Positions 19,656 to 29,117 of a stretch of 64,000 bases of DNA are shown piece by piece. Position 1 is the first letter of the stretch; each line of letters begins with the position of its first letter. The DNA is from Saccharothrix syringae. Its GTDB lineage: Bacteria > Actinomycetota > Actinomycetes > Mycobacteriales > Pseudonocardiaceae. The stretch covers positions 8,308,001 through 8,372,000 of the forward strand of contig NZ_CP034550.1 of NCBI RefSeq assembly GCF_009498035.1. Reading direction: 5' to 3'. A program made the position numbers and the translations under genes. The notes under the pieces are model-generated. The model searched no databases, had not been told where the DNA came from, and worked only from the letters and a program-made list of their open reading frames with translations.

Positions 19656-21626
19656 TCACCCGCCCCCGCGCCGGTCCGCGACCCGGGCACGGCCCTCCGC
19701 GCCGCCTCGGCCACGGGATGACCAGGGCAGCACGTTGCGCGCACCGGGCCGCACCCGCAGCACCTCCCGCCTCTCCCCGTGCCGCAGCACCACGTCACCC
19801 GGTAACAGGGCGCTCACCGCCACGACCGTCGGCTCGCCGTCGCGCCACCGCAGGTCCACGGTCAGCCCGCCGCGCGCCCGCAGCCCGCTCACCCGGCCGG
19901 TCCGCCACGCCGGGGGCAGCGCGGGCAGCAGCTCGACCTCGCCGGTGTGGCTCTGCACCAGCATCTCCGCCACCGCGGCGGGCACCCCCAGCGAGCCGTC
20001 GACCTGGAACGGGTCGGCCGCGACCAGGTTCGGGCAGCGCGGCATCGCCGCGAGCAGCGCGGCCGCCCGCTCCCCCTCGCCCAGCCTGGCCCACAGGGCG
20101 GCCTTCCAGGCGTACGACCAGCCCGGCCCGTCGTCGCCGCGGTCCTCCAGCGCCTGCCTCGCGGCGAACGCCTCCGGCGTCCCCCGCGCGATCCGCGTCC
20201 CGGGGTAGAGCCCGACCAGGTGCGACACGTGCCGGTGCCGCGGCTCGGTCTCCGGCACCTCCCGCGCCCACTCCAGGAGCTGGCCGCGCGAGCCGACCGG
20301 CAGCGGCGGCAGGCGGTCCAGCAGCGAGGTGTCCACCGGCAGCCCCAGCACCTCGCCCGCCTCGCGCAGCCGGGTGAACAGCTCCCACACCAGGGTCAGG
20401 TCCATGGTGGACCCGACGCCGACGGCCACCGCGTTGCCCGCCGGGCCGAGGTAGTGGTTCTCCGGCGAGGTGGACGGCGCGGTCGTCGGCACGCCCTCGT
20501 GCTCGAACACCCACGACCGGCAGAAGTCGGCGGCGCCCAGCAGCACCGGCCACGCCCGCGTGCGCAACCACTCCACGTCACCGGTGAACGCGTAGTGCTC
20601 CCACAAGTGCAGCGACAGCCACACACCGCCCATCGGCCAGTTCGCCCACGCCGGGTCGCCCTGCACGGGCGTGGCCAGGAACCACGGGTCGGTGTTGTGG
20701 TGCGCGCACCAGCCGTCCGCGGCGTACAGCTCCCGCGCCACCTCCGCGCCGGACCGCGACAGCCCCTCCACGAACTCCAGCAGCGGCTCGTGGCACTCGG
20801 GCAGCGCGGTCGGCTCGGCCGCCCAGTAGTTCATCTGCGTGTTGATGTTGATCGTGTAGTTCGACCGCCACGGCGGCTCCGGGTGCGGGTTCCACACGCC
20901 CTGGAGGTTCGCGGGCAGCGTGCCCGGCCGGGACGAGGCGATCAGCAGGTACCGGCCGTACTGGAACAGCAGCGCGGCGAACGCCGGGTCGTCGGCCGAC
21001 CACTCGGGGGTCGGCCCGTCCGGCTCGGGCCCGAGGTCCAGCGACACCCGGTCGTAGAGCGCCCGGTGGTCGGCCACCGCCCGGTCGCGGAAGACCTGCC
21101 AGGCGGGCGGTTCGGCCAGGCCGACGTAGAAGGTGACCGCGCCCGGCTCGGCCACGCGCGCCAGCGGGACGGGCGCCTCCAGCGTCGCGGTCACGCCCGG
21201 TGCCCCGGTGACCCGCACGGCCAGCGCGTGGTGCTCGGCGGAGCACACCGCCTCCTGCCGCACCCCGTCCCCGTACTCCACGGCCGCGATGCCCGTGCGC
21301 AGGTCCAGCGACCGCGAGTAGCCCGGACCGGGCGTCAGCCCGTGCAGCCGGAGCACCCCCAGCGGCTGGTACACGCCCGTGTCGGGCCCCTGCACCGACC
21401 TCAGCAGCTCCTCGGCCCGCTCCGGGTCGCCCGCCAGCACGGCCTCCCGCGCCGCCGCCACCCGGTCGGCACCGCCCGCGGGCCGCGCCGGGCCGCCGAG
21501 CCACACCCGGTCGTCGTTGAGGTCGAAGCGGCCCGTGCCGCGGCACATCGCGCCGAACCGGCCGCTGCCCAGCGGCAGGGCCTCCTCCCACCGCTCAGCC
21601 GGGCTGCGGAACCAGAGCCGCGACAC
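19656..21626 (-). CDS. GH95 alpha-L-fucosidase (shortened), intracellular
   Basis: 656 aa from GTG 21626 behind GGGAGG. The N-terminus LWFRSPAERWEEALPLGSGR and FGAM are the GH95 signature, followed by FDLNDDRVW. The (alpha/alpha)6 barrel carries TININTQMNYWAAEP and the region STSPENHY with the probable acid Glu. The C-terminal domain ends with LLPALPPAWRTG. GH95 enzymes remove alpha-1,2-L-fucose, including from xyloglucan; some act on L-galactose. Most members are 740-800 aa. Here the N-terminal domain jumps from LARVAEPGAVTFYVGLAE to the helical linker, losing roughly 100 residues. No signal peptide is seen, so it should act on imported oligosaccharides. The first 32 bp overlap the upstream GH42 gene. 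It is the last gene of the operon. Confidence 0.82.
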   Translation of the reverse strand: MSRLWFRSPAERWEEALPLGSGRFGAMCRGTGRFDLNDDRVWLGGPARPAGGADRVAAAREAVLAGDPERAEELLRSVQGPDTGVYQPLGVLRLHGLTPGPGYSRSLDLRTGIAAVEYGDGVRQEAVCSAEHHALAVRVTGAPGVTATLEAPVPLARVAEPGAVTFYVGLAEPPAWQVFRDRAVADHRALYDRVSLDLGPEPDGPTPEWSADDPAFAALLFQYGRYLLIASSRPGTLPANLQGVWNPHPEPPWRSNYTININTQMNYWAAEPTALPECHEPLLEFVEGLSRSGAEVARELYAADGWCAHHNTDPWFLATPVQGDPAWANWPMGGVWLSLHLWEHYAFTGDVEWLRTRAWPVLLGAADFCRSWVFEHEGVPTTAPSTSPENHYLGPAGNAVAVGVGSTMDLTLVWELFTRLREAGEVLGLPVDTSLLDRLPPLPVGSRGQLLEWAREVPETEPRHRHVSHLVGLYPGTRIARGTPEAFAARQALEDRGDDGPGWSYAWKAALWARLGEGERAAALLAAMPRCPNLVAADPFQVDGSLGVPAAVAEMLVQSHTGEVELLPALPPAWRTGRVSGLRARGGLTVDLRWRDGEPTVVAVSALLPGDVVLRHGERREVLRVRPGARNVLPWSSRGRGGAEGRARVADRRGGG

Positions 21627-23544
21627 CGAACCTCCCCAGGGTCAGCGAACCGGACACGGCCCCGCCGGTGAGCAGGTCGACGTGCGCGCCCGGCACGTCC
21701 AGCCCCACCTCGTCGAGCCCGTGGTTGACCAGGAACAGCACGTCGCCGCGCCGCACCGCCTCGACCCCGCGCGGCGGGCGCAGCACCGGCTCCACCCCCG
21801 CCTCCGCCACCACGCGCTCGAACAGCCGGCGCGCGGCGCCCCGCTCGGGCCGGGTGGCCACGTACCAGGCCACGCCGGCACCGTACCGGTTGCGCAGCAC
21901 CACCGGGGTGCCGTCGGCGAGGGCGGCCACCACCTCGGCGCCCTCGGCGCGCAGGTCGTCGTACCAGAAGTCGGCGGTGAACCCGCCGAGCGAGGCCGAC
22001 GAGCACTCCAGCACGTCGTCCGGCCCGAGCGGGACCACCTCCTCGATGCGCAGCCCGAGCAGCTCCCGGAACGGCGCCGGGTACCCGCCCGGGTGCACCC
22101 GGTCGTGCTCGTCGACCAGGCCGGAGAAGAAGCCCATCACCAGCGTGCCGCCGCCCTCGACGAACGACCGCAGCGGCCCGGGGTCGCGCACCAGGTACAG
22201 GTTGGGCACCACCACCAGCCGGTAGGCCGACAGGTCGGCGGAGGCGGGCGCGAAGTCGACGGTCACGCCCAGGTCGAACAGCGGCTCGTAGCAGTCGCGC
22301 ACCCGGTCGAGCAGGTCGAGGTCGTCGGACGGGTGCGCGTCCAGGCCGACCGCCCACCAGCTCTCCCAGTCGAGCACCACGGCGACCTGCGCGGTCACCC
22401 CGGTGCCCGCCACCGGGGCGAGCGCCTCCAGGTCCGCGCCCAGCGCCTCGACCTCGCGGAACACCCGGCTGTCCGGGCCCGCGTGCGGCAGCATCCCGGA
22501 GTGGAACTTCTCCGCGCCGCCCCGCGAGGCCCGCCACTGGAAGAAGCACACCGCGTCCGCGCCGCGCGCCACCGCCTGCACCGACTGGGCGCGCAGCTGA
22601 CCGGCGGGCTTGGGCGGGTTGCGCCGCCGCCAGCTCACCGCGCTCGCCGCCTGCTCCATCAGCAGCCACGGGCCGCGCTTGAGCGAGCGCATCAGGTCGA
22701 AGCTCATCGCGCTGACCACGTGCGAGGTGGGGTCGGCCGGGTCGGGGTACCAGTCGTGCGAGACCACGTCCTCGTGCGCGGCCAGCACCCAGCAGTCCAC
22801 GACCTGGCTGAGCCCCATGAAGTTCGTGGTCACCGGCACGCCCGGGGTGGCGCTCCGCAGCACGTCCCGCTCGGCCACGAAGCACTCCACCAGCGCGTCG
22901 GAGCAGAACCGGGCGAAGTCCAGCCGCTGGCCGGGGTTGAGCACGTACGGCGCGCGGCGCGGCGGGATCACCTCGTCCCACTCGCCGTAGCGCTGGCTCC
23001 AGAACGCCGTGGACCAGGCGTCGTTCAACGCGCCCAGGTCGCCGTACCGCCCCCGCAGCCACCGCCGGAAGTGCGCGGCGGTCACGTCGCAGTGGCACAC
23101 CTGGCCCAGCTCGTTGCCCACGTGCCACAGCGCGAGCGCCGGGTGGTCGGCGTAGCGCCGGGCCAGGTCACCGACGAGCGCCAGCGCGTGCTCCCGGTAG
23201 ACCGGCGAGGACGGGCAGAACTGGTTGCGCGAGCCGTAGGCGAGCCGGCGGCCGTCGAAGTCCACCGGCAGGGTCTCGGGGAACCGGTGCCCCAGCCACG
23301 GCGGCGGCGAGGCGGTCGGCGTGGCCAGGAACACCTCGATCCCGCCCGCGTGCAGCAGGTCGAGCACCCGGTCCAGCCAGCCGAAGTCCCGCTCGCCGGG
23401 CCGGGGTTCCAGGCGGGCCCAGGAGAACACGCCGACGGTCACCGTGGTCACGCCCGCCCGGCGCATCAGCTCGACGTCCTGCGCCCACACCTCCTCCGGC
23501 CACTGCTCGGGGTTGTAGTCACCGCCGTAGCGGAGCCGGCTCAT
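21595..23544 (-). CDS. GH42 beta-galactosidase, intracellular
   Basis: 649 aa from ATG 23544, overlapping the permease stop by 4 nt (ATGA). The start LRYGGDYNPEQWPEEVW is the classic GH42 N-terminus. The acid/base Glu is in LWHVGNELGQVCHCD and the nucleophile Glu in WLLMEQAAS. A middle glutamine-amidotransferase-like trimerisation domain (about 390-590) and a small C-terminal beta domain complete the architecture. It hydrolyses terminal beta-galactosyl residues. Next to GH95, GH31 and GH3 genes its natural target is probably the beta-1,2-galactosyl side chain of xyloglucan oligosaccharides. No signal peptide. Confidence 0.9.
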   Translation of the reverse strand: MSRLRYGGDYNPEQWPEEVWAQDVELMRRAGVTTVTVGVFSWARLEPRPGERDFGWLDRVLDLLHAGGIEVFLATPTASPPPWLGHRFPETLPVDFDGRRLAYGSRNQFCPSSPVYREHALALVGDLARRYADHPALALWHVGNELGQVCHCDVTAAHFRRWLRGRYGDLGALNDAWSTAFWSQRYGEWDEVIPPRRAPYVLNPGQRLDFARFCSDALVECFVAERDVLRSATPGVPVTTNFMGLSQVVDCWVLAAHEDVVSHDWYPDPADPTSHVVSAMSFDLMRSLKRGPWLLMEQAASAVSWRRRNPPKPAGQLRAQSVQAVARGADAVCFFQWRASRGGAEKFHSGMLPHAGPDSRVFREVEALGADLEALAPVAGTGVTAQVAVVLDWESWWAVGLDAHPSDDLDLLDRVRDCYEPLFDLGVTVDFAPASADLSAYRLVVVPNLYLVRDPGPLRSFVEGGGTLVMGFFSGLVDEHDRVHPGGYPAPFRELLGLRIEEVVPLGPDDVLECSSASLGGFTADFWYDDLRAEGAEVVAALADGTPVVLRNRYGAGVAWYVATRPERGAARRLFERVVAEAGVEPVLRPPRGVEAVRRGDVLFLVNHGLDEVGLDVPGAHVDLLTGGAVSGSLTLGRFGVAALVPQPG

Positions 23545-24488
23545 CCCTTGATCGCCCCCACGATGACGCCCTTGGTGAAGTGCTTCTGCACGAACGGGTA
23601 GACGATCAGCACCGGCACCACCGCGATGACGACCACGGCCATCTTCACCGCGAGCGTGGCGACCGGGCCGCCCGTGCCGTCCAGGGTGGAGTCCACCGCG
23701 CTGGTGCCCGGGATCGGCTGTCCTTGGAGGACGTAGGTGCGCAGCACGAGCTGGAGCGGCCACTTGTCGGTGGAGTTGAGGTACAGGAAGGCGTTGAAGA
23801 ACGCGTTCCAGTAGCCGACCGCGTAGAACAGCGCGATCACCGCGGTGACGCCCTTGGACAGCGGCAGCACGATCCGGGTCAGCACGCCGAAGTCGTTGGC
23901 GCCGTCGATGCGGGCGCTGTCCACCAGGTCCTGCGGGATGTTCATGAAGAACGACCGCAGCACCACCAGGTTGAACGCGGCCACCGCGCCGGGCAGCACC
24001 AGCGCCGCGTAGGTGTCCAGCAGCCCCAGCGACTGCACCAGCAGGTAGGTCGGGATCAGGCCCGGTCCGAACAGGAACGTCAGCAGCACCGCGAACAGCA
24101 GCGGCCGGTGCGCGAACGACCCCGGCCGCGACAGGCCGTAGGCCGCCAGCAGGGTGACCACGACGCTGAACAGCGTGCCCACCACCGTGATGCCGGTGCT
24201 GACCAGCACCGACCGGGTCACCGTGCCGCCGGACAGCAGCTCGGCGTAGGCGGTGAGGCTGAACCCGTCGGGCACCACGACCAGCCCGCCTGCCCTGGTG
24301 ACCGCCTGCGCGGGCGAGACGCTGGTCAGCACCACCACCCACAGCGGGAACAGCACGGCCAGCAGGACCACGCCCACCAGCACGCCCTTGGCCGCCTGCC
24401 CGAGGCGCGTGGGCGGCTCCTCCCACACGGGTCGGGTCGGGCGGGGCCGGGTCGGTCCCGTGCGCGCACGGGACTGGACGACGGTCAT
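23541..24488 (-). CDS. carbohydrate ABC transporter permease (MalG/LplC type)
   Basis: 315 aa with six predicted membrane helices, the first at about 36-58 (GVLVGVVLLAVLFPLWVVV). The EAA-type loop reads SARIDGANDFGVLTRIVLP near residues 217-235. The C-terminus FVQKHFTKGVIVGAIKG is typical of the LplC/YtcP group that imports complex oligosaccharides. It would pair with the upstream permease to form the channel. The ATG at 24488 overlaps the preceding stop (ATGA). Confidence 0.9.
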   Translation of the reverse strand: MTVVQSRARTGPTRPRPTRPVWEEPPTRLGQAAKGVLVGVVLLAVLFPLWVVVLTSVSPAQAVTRAGGLVVVPDGFSLTAYAELLSGGTVTRSVLVSTGITVVGTLFSVVVTLLAAYGLSRPGSFAHRPLLFAVLLTFLFGPGLIPTYLLVQSLGLLDTYAALVLPGAVAAFNLVVLRSFFMNIPQDLVDSARIDGANDFGVLTRIVLPLSKGVTAVIALFYAVGYWNAFFNAFLYLNSTDKWPLQLVLRTYVLQGQPIPGTSAVDSTLDGTGGPVATLAVKMAVVVIAVVPVLIVYPFVQKHFTKGVIVGAIKG

Positions 24489-25459
24489 CGCGAGTACACC
24501 CCCTGCTCGCCGGCCAGGTGCGCGACCTTGTTGGCCGCCAGCACCAGCGCCAGCCCGACCAGGCCCTTGACCAGGCCGGCCGCGGCGGCGTAGGAGAAGT
24601 CGGAGTTCACCACGCCGGTGAAGTACACGTAGGTGTCGAGCACCTCGGCCGCGGCCGCGCCGACCGCGTCGCGCTGGAGCAGGAACTGCTCGAAGCCCAC
24701 GGTCAGCGCCTCGCCCAGGCGCAGGATCAGCAGCAGCACGATCACCGGGACCAGGGCGGGCAGCGTGACGTGCCACAGCCGCCGCCACCGGCCCGCGCCG
24801 TCCACCGCGGCCGCCTCGTAGAGCGAGGTGTCGACCGTGGACAGCGCGGCGAGGAACACGATCGCGCCCCACCCGGCGTCCTTCCACACCGCCTGGGCGG
24901 TGACCAGCCCCAGGAACAGGTCCGGGTCGGTCATCACGTCCACCGGGGAGGCCCCGTGCGAGCGCAGGAACGAGTTGAGCACCCCCGCGCCGCCGATCAT
25001 CTGCTGGAACAGCGTGATCACCAGCACCCAGGAGAAGAAGTGCGGCAGGTAGACCACGCTCTGCACGAACATCCGCAGCCGCGGCGACAGCAGGCTGTGC
25101 ACCAGCAGCGCGATCCCGATCGGCACCGGGAAGTAGAACACGAGCTGGAACGCGGTGATGGCCAGCGTGTTGACCGTCGCGGACCAGAAGTCGGGGTCGC
25201 CGAGGATGCGCCGGAAGTTCGCGAACCCGGTCCACGGGCTGCCCGCGATGCCCACGTAGGGCGAGTAGTCCTGGAACGCCACCACGTTGCCCAGCAGCGG
25301 CACGTAGTGGAACACCACCAGCAGCCCGATCGCCGGGGCCACCATGAGCAGCAGCACCCAGTCGCGCCGCAGCCGCCGGGCCCACGACGACCGCCGGGCG
25401 GGCGGGGACGGGCGGCCCGCCGCGGTGGCGGGCCGCTCCAGCACGTCAGCGCCCGGCAT
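24485..25459 (-). CDS. carbohydrate ABC transporter permease (LplB/MalF type)
   Basis: 324 aa from ATG 25459. After a cytosolic Pro/Arg-rich N-terminus the first helix is VLLLMVAPAIGLLVVFHYVP, then VAFQDYSPYVGIAGSPWTG and FANF, hallmarks of LplB-type permeases. The EAA loop is EAAAVDGAGRWRRLWHVTLP. It forms the heterodimeric channel with the next gene. The coding start overlaps the end of the binding-protein gene by 14 nt. No ATPase gene occurs in the operon, so a shared MsiK-type ATPase elsewhere in the genome is expected to power it. Confidence 0.9.
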   Translation of the reverse strand: MPGADVLERPATAAGRPSPPARRSSWARRLRRDWVLLLMVAPAIGLLVVFHYVPLLGNVVAFQDYSPYVGIAGSPWTGFANFRRILGDPDFWSATVNTLAITAFQLVFYFPVPIGIALLVHSLLSPRLRMFVQSVVYLPHFFSWVLVITLFQQMIGGAGVLNSFLRSHGASPVDVMTDPDLFLGLVTAQAVWKDAGWGAIVFLAALSTVDTSLYEAAAVDGAGRWRRLWHVTLPALVPVIVLLLILRLGEALTVGFEQFLLQRDAVGAAAAEVLDTYVYFTGVVNSDFSYAAAAGLVKGLVGLALVLAANKVAHLAGEQGVYSR

Positions 25460-27065
25460 CGGAGAGCGCCTTGTCGTAGAACGCGCGCAGCTCGTCACCA
25501 CCGGCCTTGCGCCAGTCCTCGGCCAGCTTCCCGACGTCCTCGACGGGCGTGCGGCCGCGCAGGACGTCGTTGGTGCGGTCCTCGAACTGCTTGGGCAGCT
25601 TGGAGAACTCGGCGGGCTCCTCGATGCGCAGGCCGAACGTGGGCGGCTTGACCTGGTGCTGGTAGGCGTCGGCGAGCCAGCCGTGCAGCGACCGGACGTA
25701 GTCGGGGTACTGGGTCTCGACGATCGCGTCCGGCGGGCCGGCGATGAAGTTGTAGGTGAGGGTGATCTCCCGGCGGCCCAGCTCGTTCAGGTCCGGCGCG
25801 CCGCCGGCGCCGCGGGCGCTGTGCTTGCCCTCGGTGCCGTAGCGCAGCAGGAAGTGCTCCTCGGTGCCGATGGGCGCGGCGGCGAAGTTCGCCACCCGCA
25901 GCAGCTCGCGCACCCGGTCGTCGGGGACGTCCTTGCGGATCAGGGTGACCATGGCGGTGGGCGGGCTCACCGGGTAGGTAGGCGTGCCGCCGTCGGCCGC
26001 GAACAGCGGGAACAGGTCCATGCCGAAGTTCGGGTTGATCGGCCGCTGCTGGGCCAGCGCCTCGCGCCACGCGCCGAGGCCGTCCTGGTAGATCAACATC
26101 TGGCCGCCCGCGAACAGCTCCTTCAGCCGCGTGGTGTTGCCCGCGACGATGTCGGGGTGCACGTAGCCCGCGGCGTAGAGGGACCGGGTGAACCTGACCG
26201 CCTCGGCATAGGCTTCGGTCTCGATCTTGTTGACGACCTTGCCGGAGGCGTCGCGGCTCCAGTCGCCCGGGTCGCCGAAGATCCGGACCACGGAGCGGAA
26301 GACGTCGCCGACGGCCCACCGGTTCCTGGCGGGGTCGTTGATCTGCTTGCACAGCGCGGCGAACTCGTCGGCGCTCTTGGGCGGCTGTACGCCGAGCTGC
26401 GCGAACAGGTCGCTGCGGTAGAACAGCGCCTCGGGGAACGGCCGGTCCGGGAACGGCACGCCGTACAGGCGCCCGCTGTAGACGCACTGGTGCCACGCGT
26501 CGGTGGGGATGTTGGCCAGCAGCGGGTAGTCCTTCACCTTGTCACCGGCGAGGAAGTCGGTCAGGTCGCGGAACACCTCACCGACGCCCTCGCCGAACCG
26601 GGGCGGGATGGTGAACGTCGGCATGACGGTCATCTCCGGCACCTGCTTGGCGGCCATCATCGCGGCCAGCTTCGCCTGGTAGTCGCTGCCCTGGACCAGG
26701 TCGAACCGGACCACGCCGCCCAGCCGCGCGTTGACCGCGTCGTAGTAGGAGTTCTCGCCCAGGCCCGGCGGGACGGGCCAGAAGGCGGGGGTCATCGCGG
26801 TGACCTCGCCGCCGCTCAGCGGCTTGTCCCCCACCGCGGCCACCAGCTTGTCGGGGAAGGTGAGGTAGCCGGGCGCGGAGCCGTTGACGCCGGGCAGGTC
26901 GGGCTTGGCGAACTCCACCGGCACGTGCGCCGGCAGCACCTTGGCCAGCGCGTCGTCGCCCAGCGCGGAGCCGGTGTGCTGCGGCGCGGACGAGCCGCAG
27001 CCGACCACGAGGGTGCCGCCGGCGACCGCCGTGAGCGACAGGAAGCCTCTGCGGTTGAGAATCAT
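25446..27065 (-). CDS. extracellular solute-binding lipoprotein of the oligosaccharide ABC importer
   Basis: 539 aa from ATG 27065, behind AAGGAG and overlapping the GH31 stop (ATGA). The signal peptide MILNRRGFLSLTAVAGGTLV ends in a lipobox VVGC (Cys23), so the protein is a membrane-anchored lipoprotein; the RRGF pair hints at Tat export. The mature part is a long family 1 type binding protein (LplA-like, about 500 aa) with YSGRLYGVPFPD and AGGQMLIYQDGLGAW, typical of proteins that bind larger oligosaccharides. Neighbouring side-chain hydrolases suggest xyloglucan oligosaccharides as ligand. Confidence 0.88.
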   Translation of the reverse strand: MILNRRGFLSLTAVAGGTLVVGCGSSAPQHTGSALGDDALAKVLPAHVPVEFAKPDLPGVNGSAPGYLTFPDKLVAAVGDKPLSGGEVTAMTPAFWPVPPGLGENSYYDAVNARLGGVVRFDLVQGSDYQAKLAAMMAAKQVPEMTVMPTFTIPPRFGEGVGEVFRDLTDFLAGDKVKDYPLLANIPTDAWHQCVYSGRLYGVPFPDRPFPEALFYRSDLFAQLGVQPPKSADEFAALCKQINDPARNRWAVGDVFRSVVRIFGDPGDWSRDASGKVVNKIETEAYAEAVRFTRSLYAAGYVHPDIVAGNTTRLKELFAGGQMLIYQDGLGAWREALAQQRPINPNFGMDLFPLFAADGGTPTYPVSPPTAMVTLIRKDVPDDRVRELLRVANFAAAPIGTEEHFLLRYGTEGKHSARGAGGAPDLNELGRREITLTYNFIAGPPDAIVETQYPDYVRSLHGWLADAYQHQVKPPTFGLRIEEPAEFSKLPKQFEDRTNDVLRGRTPVEDVGKLAEDWRKAGGDELRAFYDKALSDAGR

Positions 27066-29047
27066 GAACGCTCCTTGGCGTTGATTCCGGGGATGTGCGC
27101 GCCTTCGCGCACGAAGAGGGGGATGCGGTCGAGGGGTGCGTCGACCAGGAGGGTCTGCCCGCCTTCGTGGAGCTCGCCGGTCGCGGCGTCGGTCCACCGC
27201 GCGCCGGCCGGGAGGTGGACCTCGCGGGCGCGCTGACCGAGCCGGTGGACCGGCGCGACGAGGAGGTCCGGGCCGAACAGGAACTGGTCGTCCACCGCCC
27301 ACGCGGCCTCGTCGCCCGGGTGGTCGACGAACAGCGGGCGCATCGGCGGCAGGCCGGTCTCGGAGGCGACCCGCATCTGCTCCAGGACGTAGGGGCGCAG
27401 CGCCTCGCGCAGCCGCATGGCCGCCACGATGTGCTCGTACGCCTCTTCGCCGTAGGACCAGACCTCGTTGGGGCCGCCGGTCATGGTGGGGTGCAGCGGC
27501 ACCTCCGGGTCGCGGAAGCCGTGCAGGCGGAACAGCGGGCACAGCGCGCCGTACTGGAACCAGCGCACGACCAGCTCGCGGTACTCGGGCGAGTCCTGGT
27601 CGCCGCCGTGGAAGCCGCCGATGTCGGTGGTCCACCACGGGATGCCGGACAGCGCCACGTTGAGCCCGGCGCGGATCTGCGCGGCCAGGGACTCGAAGGT
27701 GGCCGGGATGTCGCCCGACCACAGGGCCGCGCCCCACCGCTGGCTGCCCGCCCACGCCGAGCGGTTGAGCGTGATGATCTCCGTCTCGCCCGCGGCGCGC
27801 ATGCCCTCGTAGTACGCCCTGGCGTTGTTGGCCGGGTAGGCGTTGAGGACTTCCAGGCCCGGGCCGTCGTGGGTGAGCAGGTTCGCCGGGGTGCCCGGCT
27901 TCAGCTCGGGTTCGCAGGCGTCGAGCCACCACACGCGCACGCCGTGGTCGTAGTAGTTGCGCTTGACCCGGTCCCAGACGAAGGCGCGGGCCTCGGGGTT
28001 GGACGCGTCGTAGAACGACACGCCGACCTCGCCCTCCACGCCCTTGTCCGGCCAGTCCGCGTGGAAGGGCGGGCCCTGCTCGGTGGCCAGGAACAGGCCG
28101 CGCTCCAGCATCACCGGGTGGTTCTCCGACAGCGGGCTGACCGACGGCCACACCGAGACCATGAGCTTGACGCCCATCTCCTCCAACTCGCGCACGGCCG
28201 CGGCCGGGTCGGGCCACTCGGCCGGGTCGAACCGCCACTCGCCCAGGTGGGTCCAGTGGAAGAAGTCGACCACGATCACCGACAGCGGCAGGCCGCGGTC
28301 GCGGTACTCGCGGGCCACGGCCAGCAGCTCCTCCTGGGAGCGGTAGCGCAGCTTGCTCTGCCAGAACCCGGCGGCCCACGCCGGGAACGCCGGGGCGTGG
28401 CCGGTGGCGTCGGCGTAGTGGCGCAGCACGTCGGCCGGCTCGCCCGCGGTGAGCCAGTAGTCGATCTGGCGGGCGCTGTCGGACACCCAGCGGGTCCCGG
28501 TGACGCCCAGCTCGACCCGGCCGACCGCCGGGGTGTTCCACAGCAGCCCGTAGCCGCGGCTGGAGAGCAGGAACGGGATGCTCACCTCGGCGTTGCGCTG
28601 CACCAGCTCGACCACCGCGCCCTTCTGGTCGAGCAGGCCGTGCTGGTGCTGGCCCAGGCCGAACAGCCGCTCGCCGTCGTAGGCGCGGAAGTTCTGGGCG
28701 ATGCGGGAGTAGCCGTTGCCGTTGGCGGTGAACAGCCGCGCGCCGGGCCACCAGAAGTGGATGCGCTCCTCGGCCAGCAGCTCGGCCTGGGTGTCCTCGC
28801 GGACGAACCGCAGCAGCCCGTCGGCCAGCTCCACCCGCAGCGCGCCGTTGACCAGCACGGCGCTCTCCGCGCCGACCTTGACCTCCGCGTCCGCTTCGGG
28901 GCGCTCCCCCAGCGCGCCGGGCACGTCGTCGCGCACCCCGGTCAGGCCCACCCGGACCCGGACCGAGTCCGGGCCCCACGCCTCCACGCGCACCACCTGG
29001 TGGCCGTCGCGCCAGTCGAAACCGCCGCTGATCTCGCGCAAGCCCAT
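27062..29047 (-). CDS. GH31 alpha-xylosidase
   Basis: 661 aa from ATG 29047 after GGGAGGG. The catalytic nucleophile is the Asp in VRVWWLDACEPE, and the acid/base region is GIPWWTTDIGGFHGG. The LDACEPE form of the nucleophile loop is found in GH31 alpha-xylosidases rather than alpha-glucosidases. FGLGQHQHGLLDQKG and LLSSRGYGLLWNTP also match that group. It is cytosolic and would remove alpha-1,6-xylose from the non-reducing glucose of xyloglucan fragments, alternating with the GH3 beta-glucosidase. It is the first gene after the LacI gene, and a perfect LacI-type palindrome lies 24 nt upstream. Confidence 0.88.
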   Translation of the reverse strand: MGLREISGGFDWRDGHQVVRVEAWGPDSVRVRVGLTGVRDDVPGALGERPEADAEVKVGAESAVLVNGALRVELADGLLRFVREDTQAELLAEERIHFWWPGARLFTANGNGYSRIAQNFRAYDGERLFGLGQHQHGLLDQKGAVVELVQRNAEVSIPFLLSSRGYGLLWNTPAVGRVELGVTGTRWVSDSARQIDYWLTAGEPADVLRHYADATGHAPAFPAWAAGFWQSKLRYRSQEELLAVAREYRDRGLPLSVIVVDFFHWTHLGEWRFDPAEWPDPAAAVRELEEMGVKLMVSVWPSVSPLSENHPVMLERGLFLATEQGPPFHADWPDKGVEGEVGVSFYDASNPEARAFVWDRVKRNYYDHGVRVWWLDACEPELKPGTPANLLTHDGPGLEVLNAYPANNARAYYEGMRAAGETEIITLNRSAWAGSQRWGAALWSGDIPATFESLAAQIRAGLNVALSGIPWWTTDIGGFHGGDQDSPEYRELVVRWFQYGALCPLFRLHGFRDPEVPLHPTMTGGPNEVWSYGEEAYEHIVAAMRLREALRPYVLEQMRVASETGLPPMRPLFVDHPGDEAAWAVDDQFLFGPDLLVAPVHRLGQRAREVHLPAGARWTDAATGELHEGGQTLLVDAPLDRIPLFVREGAHIPGINAKERS

Positions 29048-29070
29048 CCGGGTCCCTCCCTGAAGTGAAA

Positions 29071-29084
29071 TCGAAGCGCTTCGA
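29071..29084. promoter_or_regulatory. LacI-type operator O1, upstream of the GH31 gene
   Basis: Perfect palindrome TCGAAGCGCTTCGA. The outer part TCGAA-N4-TTCGA recurs at 32693 and 32823, all within this operon, so it is probably the site of the LacI protein encoded at 29118-30116. Confidence 0.75.
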
Positions 29085-29117
29085 CGACGCGCGGCCGCCC
29101 GCGCGGGGCGCCGGGGG

